Below are positions 30,521-41,196 of a stretch of 64,000 bases of DNA, piece after piece. Each line of letters starts with the position of its first letter. Position 1 is the first letter of the stretch. This stretch comes from Adiantum capillus-veneris (taxonomy: Eukaryota; Streptophyta; Polypodiopsida; Polypodiales; Pteridaceae). A program made the translations under genes and the position numbers. The notes beneath the pieces were generated by a model. The model saw nothing but the letters and a program-made list of their open reading frames with translations, made no database searches and was not told where the DNA came from. Where the stretch lies: contig CM043942.1 in assembly GCA_014529385.2 (NCBI GenBank), forward strand, positions 8,059,001 to 8,123,000, in the 5' to 3' direction.

Positions 30521-31264
30521 TTAGTTCGGCATTTCTTCACCTGCTAATGTAGCAAGCTTGACAGCTCCACTTTGTGATAGATCACTAATCACAAAGGGTC
30601 CCATCCCTCGCTTTTTAAGTTTCTTGGCATGTTGCTTCAAAGTATAAACAAGTACATAATCACCTGTTTTGAACTCTTTAGTGTGTACATGCTTGTGAAA
30701 AAACTCTTTTTGTCTTCTCTTTTTAGCATATATTGAAGCTACAGCTCTCAAGCGGATTTCATCTAGCTTTTCAAGATCATCTATTCTTGAAGAGAGCTCA
30801 TGCCCTATCCATTCTAAGCGTTTCTCTACTTGTAGAGTTGGAATTAAAAACTCTATGGGTAGTATAGCATTTAGGCCAAACACCATGTTGTACGGTGTTG
30901 TTCCTATCGATGTTTTGTAAGCTACCCTGTATGTCCATAGGGTTGAGTGTAGCTGCTGATCCCAATCTGTTCTTGACTCTGAAACTATTTTAGTGAGAAC
31001 CGTGCATAGTGTTTTATTTGTGGCCTCAGCTTGTACATTGGCTTGTGGATGGTATGGAGCACATTTCCTATGTATGACCATGAACTCCTCTAGCAGATAT
31101 TCAATGACTTCATTAAGAAAATGTGTCCTACGATCACTGACAATTTCTATTGGTAAACCGTATGGTACAAAAACATTCTCATACAAAAATTGTGCAGTAG
31201 TTCGTGCATCTGCTTTTTGCGTTGCCTTGGCTTCCGCCCATTTTGTGAGATAGTCCGTAGCCAC
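30521..31264 (-). pseudogene. A2 integrase core and C-terminal domain
   Basis: Begins just after the first catalytic Asp (ATDYLTKWAEA). It contains the second Asp in EIVSDRRTHF, the Glu region HPQANVQAEATNKTL, LWTYRVAYKTSIGTTPYNMV and LNAILPIEF, then the C-terminal SH3-like part HTKEFKTGDYVLVY with KKRGMGPFVI. 247 codons open, so this is one of the better preserved parts. The first Asp lies in the partly overlapping frame 31147-31392 (KWGIDFVGP), separated by a frameshift near 31270. Confidence 0.92.
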
Positions 31265-31392
31265 AATGATATATTGGGTATGGGTGCGATATGCAGGGGT
31301 GAGATAGGTCCCACAAAATCAATGCCCCATTTTGCAAATGCTCGTGCTCCCATCATTGGCCGTAGTGGCATCTCATCTCTCTTTATCGGCAC
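31147..31392 (-). pseudogene. A2 integrase, first-Asp segment
   Basis: Only the first 30 or so codons are genuine: PLRPMMGARAFAKWGIDFVGP with the first catalytic Asp. The frame then leaves the coding phase. Confidence 0.75.
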
Positions 31393-31751
31393 CTTGGCGC
31401 GCTGACATGGTCACAACGCTTTACAAACTCTTCAACATCCATATGCAATGTAGGCCACCAGATTCTTGCGGTTAAGAAAATTTTTGCCGTCTTATCGCCT
31501 GAAAAATGGTCTCCACTTACTCCGCTATGTGCATGTTCTAGAATCAGCAGGTATTCGCTTTCACTTACACAAATTCTAAGTTGATTGTCCTTTCCTCGCT
31601 TATAGAGTTGGTTCCCAATTATCTGAAAGTCGCGAGCTTCCAGCTCTATAGCCCTTTTTCGTGCTCTTGTGATGTTCTCAGAAAACGTCCTGGTGGTTAA
31701 GAAATCAATGATATATTGACTCCATGCAGGTGCAATGTTTACCTGAAACAA
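31383..31751 (-). pseudogene. A2 integrase zinc-binding (HHCC) domain
   Basis: Residues from the pre-integrase linker (LEARDFQIIGNQLYKRG) run into HAHSGVSGDHFSGDKT, then IWWPTLHMDVEEFVKRCDH. The two His and the first Cys are present; the second Cys of the usual C-x2-C is lost to a frameshift at about 31400. Sequence from 31752 to 32072 is the decayed join to RNase H with no open frame of note. Confidence 0.85.
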
Positions 31752-32072
31752 TGTCGCGTGATCCAGTGGTTATTTGGTACTACATATAGTACAATTGGTA
31801 ACATAAGAATGTGTGTCTGCATACATAGTTGGCCAATAAACCCCTAACTGTTTCAGTCTCTAGTGTGTTTTCATTGTTGAACAATGAAATGCACAATCTT
31901 GGACATGTGCTTCTTCAAGGTAGCACTCGAATTCTTCCGGATTTATACATAATCGTAGGATTTGGTTCGATCCTAGATGATACAGCCGTCCTGCTATCAA
32001 CTGGAAGTTTTTTATTTGTTGAATTGTTTGTTGTTTGGATCTGTATTCCGTATTATCAAACCTACTTCCAAA

Positions 32073-32792
32073 TTAAAGAATGCTAACTATTTCCTGTGAC
32101 CATTTGGGTATCATTTCAATATTGAAAAGATAAGCATCTGGTATGTCATCATCTACTCCTTCAGGAGCTTCCCCGTTGTGTATCCTTGAAAGATGATCTG
32201 CTCGTAGATGGGTTTTACCCTTTTTGACCACCACTGTGAAATCAAACTCTAGCAATATAATAAACTAGCATACAATTCTCCCTGTATTGCATGGTTTATT
32301 GACCAGATACAAAAGAGCTTGATGATCTGTAAAGAACACAAATTTGTTTGCGAGCAAATAATGCCGGAATTTCTTCACCGCATAGATCATTCCTAATCCT
32401 TCTCGTTTGGTGGTTGTGTAGTTCTTTTCCGCATTGTTTAGCTGTCGGCTTGCATAACAAACTGGAAAATCCATTGTTCCGTCTCCAGGTTGAGCCAGAA
32501 TACTTCCGATTGCATATGCAGAAGCATCAATGTGAACATGGAATATATTTTCCCAATCCGATGCTTTAAGTGCAGGTGCTGATATAAGGTTTTCCTTCAG
32601 CTTTTGGAATGAAGTTTCACACTCCTCGGTCCAATCCAAATTGACTAGCAAACGATACAGAGGTTGTGCAATGACTGCATACAGGTATATAAATCTTCGA
32701 TAATATCCGTAGGGTCCCATGAAGGACTGCACTTGTTTAGCATTAGTAGGCCTGGGTGTTGAGATGTCGAGCTCTACACCTTGAGCTGGCAT
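32073..32792 (-). pseudogene. A2 RT connection and RNase H
   Basis: Continues the RT after Copia-H. It has PRPTNAKQVQSFMGPYGYYRRFI, then RNase H: FHVHIDASAYAIGSILAQ, YTTTKREGLGMIYAVKKFRHYL and FFTDHQALLYL. After a stop near 32262 the next frame has LLEFDFTVVVKKGKTHL and RADHLSRIHNGE, the usual end of RNase H. Only one RNase H is seen here, unlike Gypsy-B. Confidence 0.92.
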
Positions 32793-33078
32793 CCACTACG
32801 GGTCTTGGCCGCTTACGGCATTTACTCACTGGCGCGTTAGGTGACCAACACGGAGGATCTCTGCCAGTGATTCTACAGCTGGACTACACTTATAGTGCCA
32901 GCCTAGTATGCTTCTAGCGAGTTCACACTTAGTGACCGCATGTACATATGTGCTACTTTTCAGCTTTAGCACTTAGTCATTTTGTACTCTCTTTTCTGTG
33001 AAGAAGAAGAAGAAGCTTTCCATCTCTGTGTGCTTTGTGCTTGTCTTGTGTAGCTCTCTTGCATCCTCATTCTTTACA
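32757..33078 (+). repeat. Copia-H 5' LTR
   Basis: 322 bp, TGTTGAGATG to TTCTTTACA, followed directly by the PBS. Confidence 0.96.
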
Positions 33079-33090
33079 TGGTATCAGAGC
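33079..33090 (+). other. Copia-H primer-binding site (initiator Met tRNA)
   Basis: TGGTATCAGAGC directly after the 5' LTR. Confidence 0.95.
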
Positions 33091-33339
33091 CTGGTGCAGG
33101 CAAGAGAGGCTAAGAGAGCAAGAGCATCACAATCCCTTCGTTCGCAATCCACGACCAAGTTTCTGAACAGGTCTCCAAAGTGCAGTATACAGAGATTTAC
33201 TGTACAAGTACAGTGGTTGTATGTACACTTGATTGTGGACACTCGTTGAGTGTAGAAAGCGTTACAGGTACCACGATAGCAGGTTCAACAGATTTGAAGG
33301 TTTTTGCAGATTGCAGCTATTTTGTCTTCGTGCTTCAAG

Positions 33340-33966
33340 ATGTTTGACGGTTTCAGTCAGATTGTTACTGAGAAGCTTGAGAAAAATAACTACCCTGCAT
33401 GGAAGTTCAGAATAACAAATTTCCTAAAAGGAAAAGGTTATTGGGACTATGTAGAAGGAGACAATGAAAAAGAACCAGAGATTCCCGAGGCAAATGCTAC
33501 AGCAGAACAAAGGAAAGCTTTGAGGGACTGGCAACAAGGCCAGAGCAAAGTGATGTATTGGCTTTCTATGAGCATCACAGATGGCATGATGGGCTATCTA
33601 CAAGATGCTGAAACCCCCTCCATTGAATGGAGAAACTTAGGCAGAGTGTTCGAGGTGAACACCAAGGCCATGAAGCTTCAACTAAAGTCGGAGCTAAATC
33701 AGGTTAAGAGGAACAACCTCTCAATCAATGATTATGCCTTGAAGATCAAGAGTATCATTGAGGCTCTTGGATCTATTAAAGTCTCAGTGGAAGACGATGA
33801 CATTGTCCGTGCATGCTTGGATGGTCTAGGAGATGAGTATGGACATTTTAGGCCTTCCATGAATACAAGAGACGACATCCCCGTGTTCCAAGATTTGATT
33901 TCTATGCTTATTCTTGAGGAGAAGAACCTTGACACATCTTCTTCTCATGGCAGATATAATTCGTAG
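33340..33966 (+). CDS. Copia-H gag
   Basis: ATG at 33340 (MFDGFSQIVTEKLEKNNYPAW); an in-frame upstream ATG at 33304 is possible but lies outside the conserved domain. Copia gag motifs: WKFRITNFLKGKGYWDYVEG, LRDWQQGQSKVMYWLS, LSINDYALKIKSIIEAL and VRACLDGLGDEY. A TAG at 33964-33966 interrupts it, and the same frame continues with an Arg-Gly-rich segment and the zinc knuckle. Gag forms the particle. Confidence 0.93.
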   Translation: MFDGFSQIVTEKLEKNNYPAWKFRITNFLKGKGYWDYVEGDNEKEPEIPEANATAEQRKALRDWQQGQSKVMYWLSMSITDGMMGYLQDAETPSIEWRNLGRVFEVNTKAMKLQLKSELNQVKRNNLSINDYALKIKSIIEALGSIKVSVEDDDIVRACLDGLGDEYGHFRPSMNTRDDIPVFQDLISMLILEEKNLDTSSSHGRYNS

Positions 33967-34737
33967 CAGGCCTTCTATTCTAACTCCAACAGAGGTAGAG
34001 GTAGAGGTCGTGGTCGAGGCCCAAGGGGTTGCAAGGGCCAATTTCTGGAAGGTCAATCAAATCAAAACAATACAGGTGGCAGGGGAAACCAGTCTCAAGG
34101 CAGGGGGAGTCAAAGAGGTCGTGGTGCAGGATCAAGTAGGCAGCAACATACTCCAGATAGCAGAGAATGTTGGACTTGTGGTGAAAGAGGTCACATGTCA
34201 CGTGACTGTCCAAAGGGAAAAGCAAGTGGAAAGAGAGAACAGGGCAACTATACATCTACTAGCAGAGATGTAGATGACAGCAAAAACGAGCGCATGTTTG
34301 TTATGCAGCATGTAATGAATACAATGACTGCAGAGAATTCCACCCAAGATGATGTTTGGTATGTGGATTCAGGTGCCTCTGATCACATGACGTCTCGTGG
34401 AGAGTGGTTTAGAGATATGCGCAAACCAGATGTGTCAGGCTATGTGCAGATAGAAGATGACACAGCTCACCCCATTGCTCATGTAGGGGACATACCTCTA
34501 AATACGAAGAGTGGGAAATCAAAGTACTTAGCAGATGTACTTCATGTCCCAAACATTACAAAGAATCTTGTTTCTGTTGGACAAATGGTTGAGCAGGGTT
34601 TGCAGATTCGCTTCAATCCAAATGGCTGTTATGTAGAAGATTTCCAGAATGGCTGTAAGCTGATCACAGAGGGCAAATGTGTGGGCAGAATGTTTACGCT
34701 GAATGTAGACATGCCTGAGGTAAAATCAAGACATTGA
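33967..34737 (+). pseudogene. Copia-H nucleocapsid and protease
   Basis: In phase with gag after one stop. A Gly-Arg repeat region (about 33990-34140, RGRGRGRGRG type) precedes one CX2CX4HX4C knuckle (CWTCGERGHMSRDC). The protease has WYVDSGASDHMTSR, then VLHVPNITKNLVSVGQM. The frame stops at 34735-34737 at the edge of the integrase deletion; GAG-pre-integrase, the HHCC zinc domain and the first half of the integrase core are missing. Confidence 0.9.
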
Positions 34738-35351
34738 GGTCAGATGGAGACAGATATGCAAATCAAGACATTGAGAAGGAGACAGATATGCAAATCAAGA
34801 CATTGAGGTCAGATGGAAGGGGAGAGTACTTCTCCAATGATTTTTCATATTTTCTGCGAATGCATGGTATACGCAGGCAGTTTACATGCAGATATACTCC
34901 ACAACAGAATGGGGTCGCAGAAAGGAAAAACAGGCACATTGCAGAGGTTGCACGTGCATTGATGAATGAGAAGAACATGCCTCATCTTTTCTGGGCTGAC
35001 GCCGTAAATATAGCTGTGTTCATTATGAACAGGACACCTATAGCTGCGGTGCATGATGTAACACCTGAGGAAAAGTTTACAGGTACAAAGCCTGATTTGG
35101 CACACTTGAAAGTGTTTGGCTGCATAGCTTACGTGCATGTACCAGATGATTTGCGTAGGAAATTGGATCCTAAATCAGAGAAATGTATTCTTGTGGGATA
35201 TTCCCTTGAACAAAAGGATTACAGGTGCTACAATCCTACTACACGAGAATTACGAGTAAGGAGAGATGTAGTCTTTGATGAGATGAGCAGCTGGTACAGT
35301 AATGCACATGGCACTATTGGGGCTGATGTAAAAGATGATGTGGTTGTATAA
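34734..35351 (+). pseudogene. Copia-H integrase, C-terminal half only
   Basis: Begins in a duplicated stretch, then reads TLRSDGRGEYFSNDF (second Asp), YTPQQNGVAERKNRHI (Glu), FWADAVNIAVFIMNR, LKVFGCIAYVHVP and KCILVGYSLEQKDYRCYNP. The first catalytic Asp and zinc domain are absent, so it cannot be a functional integrase. A short direct repeat (aaatcaagacattgag, near 34721, 34759 and 34793) marks the deletion junction. A TAA at 35349-35351 precedes the RT segment in the same frame. Confidence 0.92.
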
Positions 35352-35354
35352 AAT

Positions 35355-36971
35355 GTGAGGCCACTGTCACAGGTTTTGAGTGGACCACAAGAGTCCTCTT
35401 CTCGTGGCTCTGTTGAGAAACCATGGAATGGTAGACGACGTACGCAGGTTACTCCACCAACAGGTACAGGGAATGTATCACGAAAAGGAAAGGAAAAGGT
35501 TGATGAACCTCCCTTTATGGCTGATGCATCATCAGGTTTTTCACATGTAGACATGGATTCAGATGGTTCTGAACAAAGTCTTGATGAGGAATTTGGAATT
35601 CCGGCTGTCAGGACACCTGGTGTAAGGAAAGTACAAGAAGATGCTAGAGGGCAAAGGAGTGACCTAGGACCGCGCATATCTAATCGAGTCAGAAATCCAG
35701 TTCAAAAATTGACTTATGATGGGTATCTAGCGCATCACCAAGCCTACATGGCTAAGGTGATACAGGATGTGGAGCCCACATGTTTTGAGGATGCAGTTGG
35801 AAATGTGCATTGGGATGATGCAATGAATGAAGAGATGGCTGCATTGGAAGCAAACGACACATGGGAGTTGGTGCCATTGCCAAGTGGCAAGAAAGCTATT
35901 GGCTGTAAATGGGTGTATAAAACCAAGCATAAGGCTGATGTTAACATTGAGCGTCACAAGGCAAGGCTGGTCGCAAAGGGTTATGCACAGACATATGGCA
36001 TAGACTATGAGGAGACCTTTGCTCCAGTGGCAAAGATGACGACTGTGAGAGCTGTCATAGCAGTGGCTGCATCTAGAGGATGGATTATGCATCAAATGGA
36101 TGTAAAGAATGCCTTCTTGAATGGTGATTTGCAAGAGGAAGTGTATATGGAGGATCAGCCACCTGGTTATGTCGATCCAGGTTACCCAGATTATGTATGC
36201 AGACTTCTCAAAGCTTTGTATGGTTTGAAGCAGGGCTCTAGAGCATGGTACAATAGGATTGCCAAGTATCTTGTCAGTATTGGTTTTAGGAGAGCTCATG
36301 CTGATCATTCACTCTATGTACGTGAGAGTGATGTGGGGATTGTGGTCATTACCATATATGTAGATGACCTTATTATTGTTGGTGACAATGCTATGGAGAT
36401 TGACCATGTGAAGGGTCTTCTCAAACAGGAGTTTGAAATGAAAGATTTAGGCGAGTTGCGCTACTTTCTTGGCATTGAGGTGATCAGGACTCCAGAGGGT
36501 GTATGGCTATCACAGAGACAATATGCTTTGGACATGTTGTCAAAGTATGGTATGGCTCATTGTAAACCAATTTCTATTCCCTTGGATGTGAATGCAAAGC
36601 TGAGTGCAGAGAAGGGTGATGTTGTTGAGGATGTCAACATGTACAGGAAGATTGTGGGTAGTCTAATCTACTTGACTATCACGAGGCCAGACTTGAGCTA
36701 CACAGTAGGCTTGGAGAGTCAGTTCATGCAGCTTCCGAGGAAGCCACATTTGGATGGAGTACGACGCACACTTAGGTATGTGCAAGGTACTCTTGACTAC
36801 GCATTGTTCTATGCAGCAAATTCACCATTAGCATTGTATGGGTATACAAATGCAGATTGGGCAGGTAGCATTGTTGATAAGAGATCTATGAGTGGCTTCA
36901 TGTTCTCTTTTGGGAGTGCTACTGTTACTTGGAGCAGCAAAAAGCAGCCTACGGTTGCTTATCGAGCATAG
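35355..36971 (+). CDS. Copia-H reverse transcriptase and RNase H start
   Basis: 538 open codons. An acidic linker is followed by the Copia RT: WELVPLPSGKKAIGCKWVYK, RLVAKGYAQTYGIDYEETF, MHQMDVKNAFLNGDL, the catalytic YVDD (36357-36368) and FEMKDLGELRYFLGIEV. RNase H starts with YTNADWAGS and MSGFMFSFGSATVTWSSKKQ. A frameshift at about 36955 moves the rest of RNase H into 36929-37219. The family copies element RNA into DNA. Confidence 0.94.
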   Translation: MRPLSQVLSGPQESSSRGSVEKPWNGRRRTQVTPPTGTGNVSRKGKEKVDEPPFMADASSGFSHVDMDSDGSEQSLDEEFGIPAVRTPGVRKVQEDARGQRSDLGPRISNRVRNPVQKLTYDGYLAHHQAYMAKVIQDVEPTCFEDAVGNVHWDDAMNEEMAALEANDTWELVPLPSGKKAIGCKWVYKTKHKADVNIERHKARLVAKGYAQTYGIDYEETFAPVAKMTTVRAVIAVAASRGWIMHQMDVKNAFLNGDLQEEVYMEDQPPGYVDPGYPDYVCRLLKALYGLKQGSRAWYNRIAKYLVSIGFRRAHADHSLYVRESDVGIVVITIYVDDLIIVGDNAMEIDHVKGLLKQEFEMKDLGELRYFLGIEVIRTPEGVWLSQRQYALDMLSKYGMAHCKPISIPLDVNAKLSAEKGDVVEDVNMYRKIVGSLIYLTITRPDLSYTVGLESQFMQLPRKPHLDGVRRTLRYVQGTLDYALFYAANSPLALYGYTNADWAGSIVDKRSMSGFMFSFGSATVTWSSKKQPTVAYRA

Positions 36972-37219
36972 AGGCCGAGTACAGAGGTGCAGCAGTTGCG
37001 GCGTGCGAGGTAGCTTGGCTACGCACATTACTTGAGGACTTGGGAGTGCAGGTGGACCAGCAGATTTTCATCCATTGTGACAACCTCAACAGCATGCAGT
37101 TGGCTAGGAACCCAGTGTTCCATGCCAGGACCAAACACATAGAGGTCCATTACCACTATGTTCGAGAGCGAGTGTTGGCGGGTGACATCGACTTGGTCTA
37201 CGTCAGCACAGAGGAGTAG
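36960..37219 (+). pseudogene. Copia-H RNase H C-terminal part
   Basis: In the shifted frame: SIEAEYRGAAVAACEVAWL, FIHCDNLNSMQLARNPVF and RTKHIEVHYHYVRERVL. A TAG at 37217-37219 precedes the final IFTKALGAEKL segment. Completes the RNase H begun in 35355-36971. Confidence 0.88.
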
Positions 37220-37305
37220 ATAGCGGATATCTTTACCAAGGCCCTCGGAGCTGAGAAGCTTCGACGTTTCCGGACTATGCTTGGACTCTGCGACATGGAG
37301 AGCTC

Positions 37306-37314
37306 GAGGGGGAG
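37306..37314 (+). other. Copia-H polypurine tract
   Basis: gagggggag directly before the 3' LTR. Confidence 0.9.
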
Positions 37315-37636
37315 TGTTGAGATGTCGAGCTCTACATCTTGAGCTCGCATCCACTACGGGTCTTGGCCGCTTACGGCATTTACTCACTGGCGCGTTAGGT
37401 GACCGACACGGAGAATCTCTGCCAGTGATTCTACAGCTGGACTTCACTTATAGTGCCAGCCTAGTACGCTTCTAGCGAGTTCACACTTAGTGACCGCATG
37501 TACATATGTGCTACTTTTCAGCTTTAGCACTTAGTCATTTTGTACTCTCTTTTCTGTGAAGAAGAAGAAGAAGCTTTCCATCTCTGTGTGCTTTGTGCTT
37601 GTCTTGTGTAGATCTCTTGCATCCTCATTCTTTACA
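37315..37636 (+). repeat. Copia-H 3' LTR
   Basis: 322 bp, same ends as the 5' LTR; followed by the target repeat CTGGG. Confidence 0.96.
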
Positions 37637-38597
37637 CTGGGTAGGTCTACTATGACTTTGACTTTGTCTAGGTCAGTGGTTATGCCATTTCTTGAGACAA
37701 TGTGTCCTAAGATGCGGCCTTGCTTAACCATAAAGATACACTTTTTCGGGTTAAGACAGATTCGATATGTCCTGTATTTTTCAAATACCCTTTGCAAATG
37801 GTCAATATTTTCCTCTCGTAGAAGAGAGTGTACACAAAGATCATCCATGTATATTTCTAAGAATATTCTCAGGTATTCTTTGAATGCGTGTGTCATTAAC
37901 CTTTGGAAGGTAGCTGGGGAATTAGTTAAGCCAAACGGCATAACTCGATATGCATAAATTACCCATTCTGTGGCAAACGCTGTTTTGTGTTGATCCTCCC
38001 TTGCAACTGCCAGTTGGTTGTATCCTGAAAACCCATCCAGAAAGGAATAAGCCCGTTTTCCGGCCACCCGCTCAAGTACATGTTCTGTGATTGGCAAGGG
38101 ATAATTATCCCTTATGGTGGTTGCATTTACCTTTTTGAGGTTTACACATACTCGCAGTTTTTTATTTTTTTGGGAACTACCACAATGGGTGACACCCAAT
38201 CTGTATGTTCAATTTCATAGATGAATTCAGCTTCCATCAGCTTATCAATCTCTTCTTTGATTAGTTTAGCAAATGTATCATTATATGTATAAGGACGTTG
38301 TTTGCTAGGTTTTGCATCCGATTTCAAAGGAATTGTATGTTGGCATATCGATGGATCAACTCCTTTGAGGTCTTTATAGGACCATGCAAACACATCTTTA
38401 TATTTCTTGAGAAGTTGTGTTAGTTGTTCTTCTTCTCCAGGCTCTAAATCGTTTGCTATATAGACCGGCTGAGGCTTTTCACCTGGTTCCGCGAGGTCTA
38501 TCCTTTTGGCATTTTCTGGACCATCGTAAGATTCTTGGTTGGTTCTTTCCCTAACTGGTGGTGTCATGATGATTTTTATGTCCTGTATGGTTCCCAT
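37637..38597 (-). pseudogene. A2 reverse transcriptase
   Basis: Two frames joined by a frameshift near 38170. The first (38142-38597) has YKDVFAWSYKDLKGVDP, KPSKQRPYTYN and the start of RT, FIYEIEHTDWVSPIVVVPKK. The second (37531-38199) has RVCVNLKKVNATTIRDNYPLP, FLDGFSGYNQLAVA, YRVMPFGLTNSPATFQRL, the catalytic YMDD (37840-37851) and GRILGHIVSRNGI. RT ends at 37637-37641, where Copia-H is inserted, and resumes at 32792. Confidence 0.95.
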
Positions 38598-38599
38598 TC

Positions 38600-39254
38600 C
38601 AAAGGTTCCAAGGCATCTTCAGGGAAAGGTTCCGGAATATACTCCTTGTCCTCAATTTCTCTTTCTAAGACGTATTCCTCTCTTCTTAAGCTTCCACAAT
38701 GTGAATCTCCGCACATCCATAGCTCTTTTTGTTGCCCTAACCATGCTGGGAGTTCCGATCCTGCTATACTGTAGCTGAATCAAACTCTTCCACAAGTGTT
38801 TGGTTCACATCTTTGTAACTATGGTCTTTCAGGTGTATTTTAGTTGTTGTCTCGCCATGTGTGAGGTATATGTGGTCATAACCCCAATCTTGGACCATTT
38901 TCAATTGTCGCATGAATGGTCATCCCAAGATGATCTCATAATTGTTCTTTTTGTCAAAATCGACTATTGCAAATGTATGCTCATACTCGATTCCACACGA
39001 AGTGACAATCACCTTTTCTAAGAGTCCTAGAGGCTTCTCCATGAACCCATCTACCAATTGCAATTTCATTCTGGTAGCTCTTAACGCTGGTTTTCCCCAT
39101 TTTTTCCAGATTTCCTTGGTGGAGATAGCAACTCCCGCTCCACTGTCAAGAATAGCTTTGGAAACTACTCCTTGGAATTCTACTGGTAGCGTGGTGTTTC
39201 CATCTTTTCCCTCACAGTACTCTCCAACCTTGTTTAATGGTACTAGCCTGGTGT
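38600..39254 (-). pseudogene. A2 first protease (retropepsin)
   Basis: No ATG-initiated frame, but the minus strand reads AILDSGAGVAISTKEIWKKW (active site DSGA, near 39131-39150), then KPLGLLEKVIVTSCGIEYEH and YEIILG, followed by FMRQLKMVQDWG, a standard retropepsin order in the expected place between NC and RT. A stop falls within the I-L-G-x-P motif near 38910. It is related to the protease of element G (about 49250-49640). Confidence 0.8.
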
Positions 39255-40022
39255 TTAGTTGAGGCCTGTCCAGCTCTCAGATTCCTGGAGCTTCAAGGTG
39301 GGGTCTTTCACTCCAAATTTTTCTAGGCATTTACCTACTGTGGTCCACATGTTTGGTCGTAACCTTAGGAGTTCTGCTAATGTGATTGTGCATGCCACCG
39401 GGGTGGAAAATAACTCAATCAATCCTTGTGAATCCATCACTTTGTTAGAAGAAATTCTTTGAGATGGGATTGCTCTCACTTCAGACTTGGCTTCATACTC
39501 TCCTAGGTAAGAGGGTAAAGTTTTCAGCGAGTCTGGTTGGCTGTGCCCCAAACTAATTGATCCTTGGTCTCCCCCTTGTGAATGTATCTCAAAGTTCATT
39601 TGTGACCTTGCCTCAAATTCTTCAATAGGAGGTAAGATTACATTCTTTTCTTTTCTCGTGCTATTCATGTGGTTACTCATCCTATTAGCCTCGTTGGCCT
39701 CACGGATTTGCTTCCACAGATCATCTAGACCGTTACAGTCTTTACCCATTTCTGTCAATGTTTTAGGCTGGAACCCGTTACTTGCCTCATCTGTTGTATT
39801 TGGCGCTATGATAGGCTCTCCTTTGGACTCATAGGCATTAGTGAGTCTTTCCTTTGTTTCTACTTGTTCCTCTAAAGTTGGTTGGATAGGGATTGGAGCT
39901 GGTGCCTCATGCCAATTTGCAAGTTTACCCATCAGGTCTTCCATCAATGATTGAGCTGTTTCAATAATCTTTTTACACATTTCCAACATTTCTTTTTCTA
40001 TTTCCGCATATGGATAAGTCAT
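39255..40022 (-). pseudogene. A2 gag-pol linker region
   Basis: 256 open codons between NC and protease with no recognised domain. The N-terminal part is helical and acidic (YAEIEKEMLEMCKKII, LMEDLMGKLANW), the middle is polar, and the last 80 residues (LIELFSTPVACTITLAELL, LRPNMWTTVGKCLEKFG) are conserved-looking and directly precede the protease. A similar arrangement (KLMDFMSSEVRTTIMSKLY, then ALRAFLNGELKFGLPKF) precedes the G protease, so this is probably a genuine polyprotein domain. Confidence 0.7.
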
Positions 40023-41196
40023 TCACCTTTGCTCCTGGGTTTGGTTCTTTTTGAGTCTGGCTTCATAAGCTTTTAGAAGCGCATCTAACTGCTCATTTAC
40101 CTTGTCTACCAGTACAGATCCTCCTGATCCTACACTTTTGTGCTCTTCTATTTCCTTGGGTGCTATGGTTGCCGTGGTGTGTGAGCTTAAGCTATCTAGA
40201 TCCTCTAACCGCTCTAATCTATCCTTTGTATGTTTTAACTCCTCGGATAGAGCTGTTTGCTCTCGTTCTTTCCTGGCTTTCACACGCGCCTTTCTAGCCT
40301 TCCAAATGCTTCTATGATTTTTCGTTTCTGAACTTTGGGCATCGGTTTTTGGCTCTTCAACCATGGGTTCATTCGTCATTCTTTGAGCTTGGGCTCGTGT
40401 TACCGCCTGAATAGGTATGATTGTTTCATTTTCCGACCCTCCACTGGAAGGTACTGCTTCTAGCATGTTGAAGGTGATTTTTGCTACTTTGCTCAGGTTT
40501 TTAGGGCAATCGGGAATCCGATGAGTAACTCCACACTCGGTGCAATATGTGTTGACTCTAATGATTTCTTCATGAGGACAGTCTCTTAGCCAATGGTCTC
40601 CACCACACTTGTAGTAGGGTCTCTTGGGTTGTTGAGGTGCTCCTTGAGCTCCTCTTTGTTGGTATGCATGTCTCTGTCCGCCCATGCCTCCGTTGGCTAT
40701 GAACAACAATGTTCGTTCATCTAAGCTATATCTTCCTTCTCCTACTGCTTGTGCAGTTGTTGGGGGTCCTGTACTTCCTATCATGCTCCATGGTTCTGGT
40801 GTCGAGGGTTCTTCCGGTGGATAATAGACAGAGTTGGCCACATATCATTGGGATCTTCATAATATGCATGCATAGGTACCAAAGCCTTATCCTTTGATTT
40901 GGTTACAGTTGGTGTGTATCTTATACCGACTGGTCGTAATCCTGTTAGGGGTGGTTGTTGCCCCAACACCGGTTGTGGTCTTTCTACACCTACAGCTCCT
41001 GGTAGGTTGCCTGCTTGATACCTAGGCATCGATGGAACTTGAGGAGAAGCTACCTGAGCTTGGGGAGCATAAGGTCTCTCTCACACATATCCCTTGTTAT
41101 AATAACATTCCTCTATCCCATGGTTTGTCCATTTTTGTTCAATAGCACACCACTTGGGTTGTTTAGCCTGGGGTTTGGCGTACAAGTTAATCTTTT
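40023..41196 (-). pseudogene. A2 nucleocapsid with two CX2CX3HX4C knuckles
   Basis: A Pro-rich part (40781-41029, VERPQPVLGQQPPL) leads into the frame 40023-40841. This has an incomplete knuckle (YYKCGGDHWLRDC, first Cys replaced by Tyr) and a complete one (CTECGVTHRIPDC). The spacing is CX2CX3HX4C, one residue shorter than the usual CX2CX4HX4C, and is shared with element G. A long charged helical region follows (ARKARVKARKEREQ, ELKHTKDRLERLEDL). In the family this part binds element RNA. Confidence 0.85.

Larger units (their letters stand above)
32757..37636 (+). mobile_element. Copia-H, full-length but internally deleted Ty1/Copia element
   Basis: Plus strand, 4880 bp. LTRs of 322 bp each (32757-33078, 37315-37636) begin TGTTGAGATG and end TTCTTTACA and differ at about eight positions by eye. 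Perfect target repeat CTGGG (32752-32756, 37637-37641) in the RT of A2. Initiator-Met PBS 33079-33090 and PPT 37306-37314 are intact. The first part of the integrase is deleted. Confidence 0.97.
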
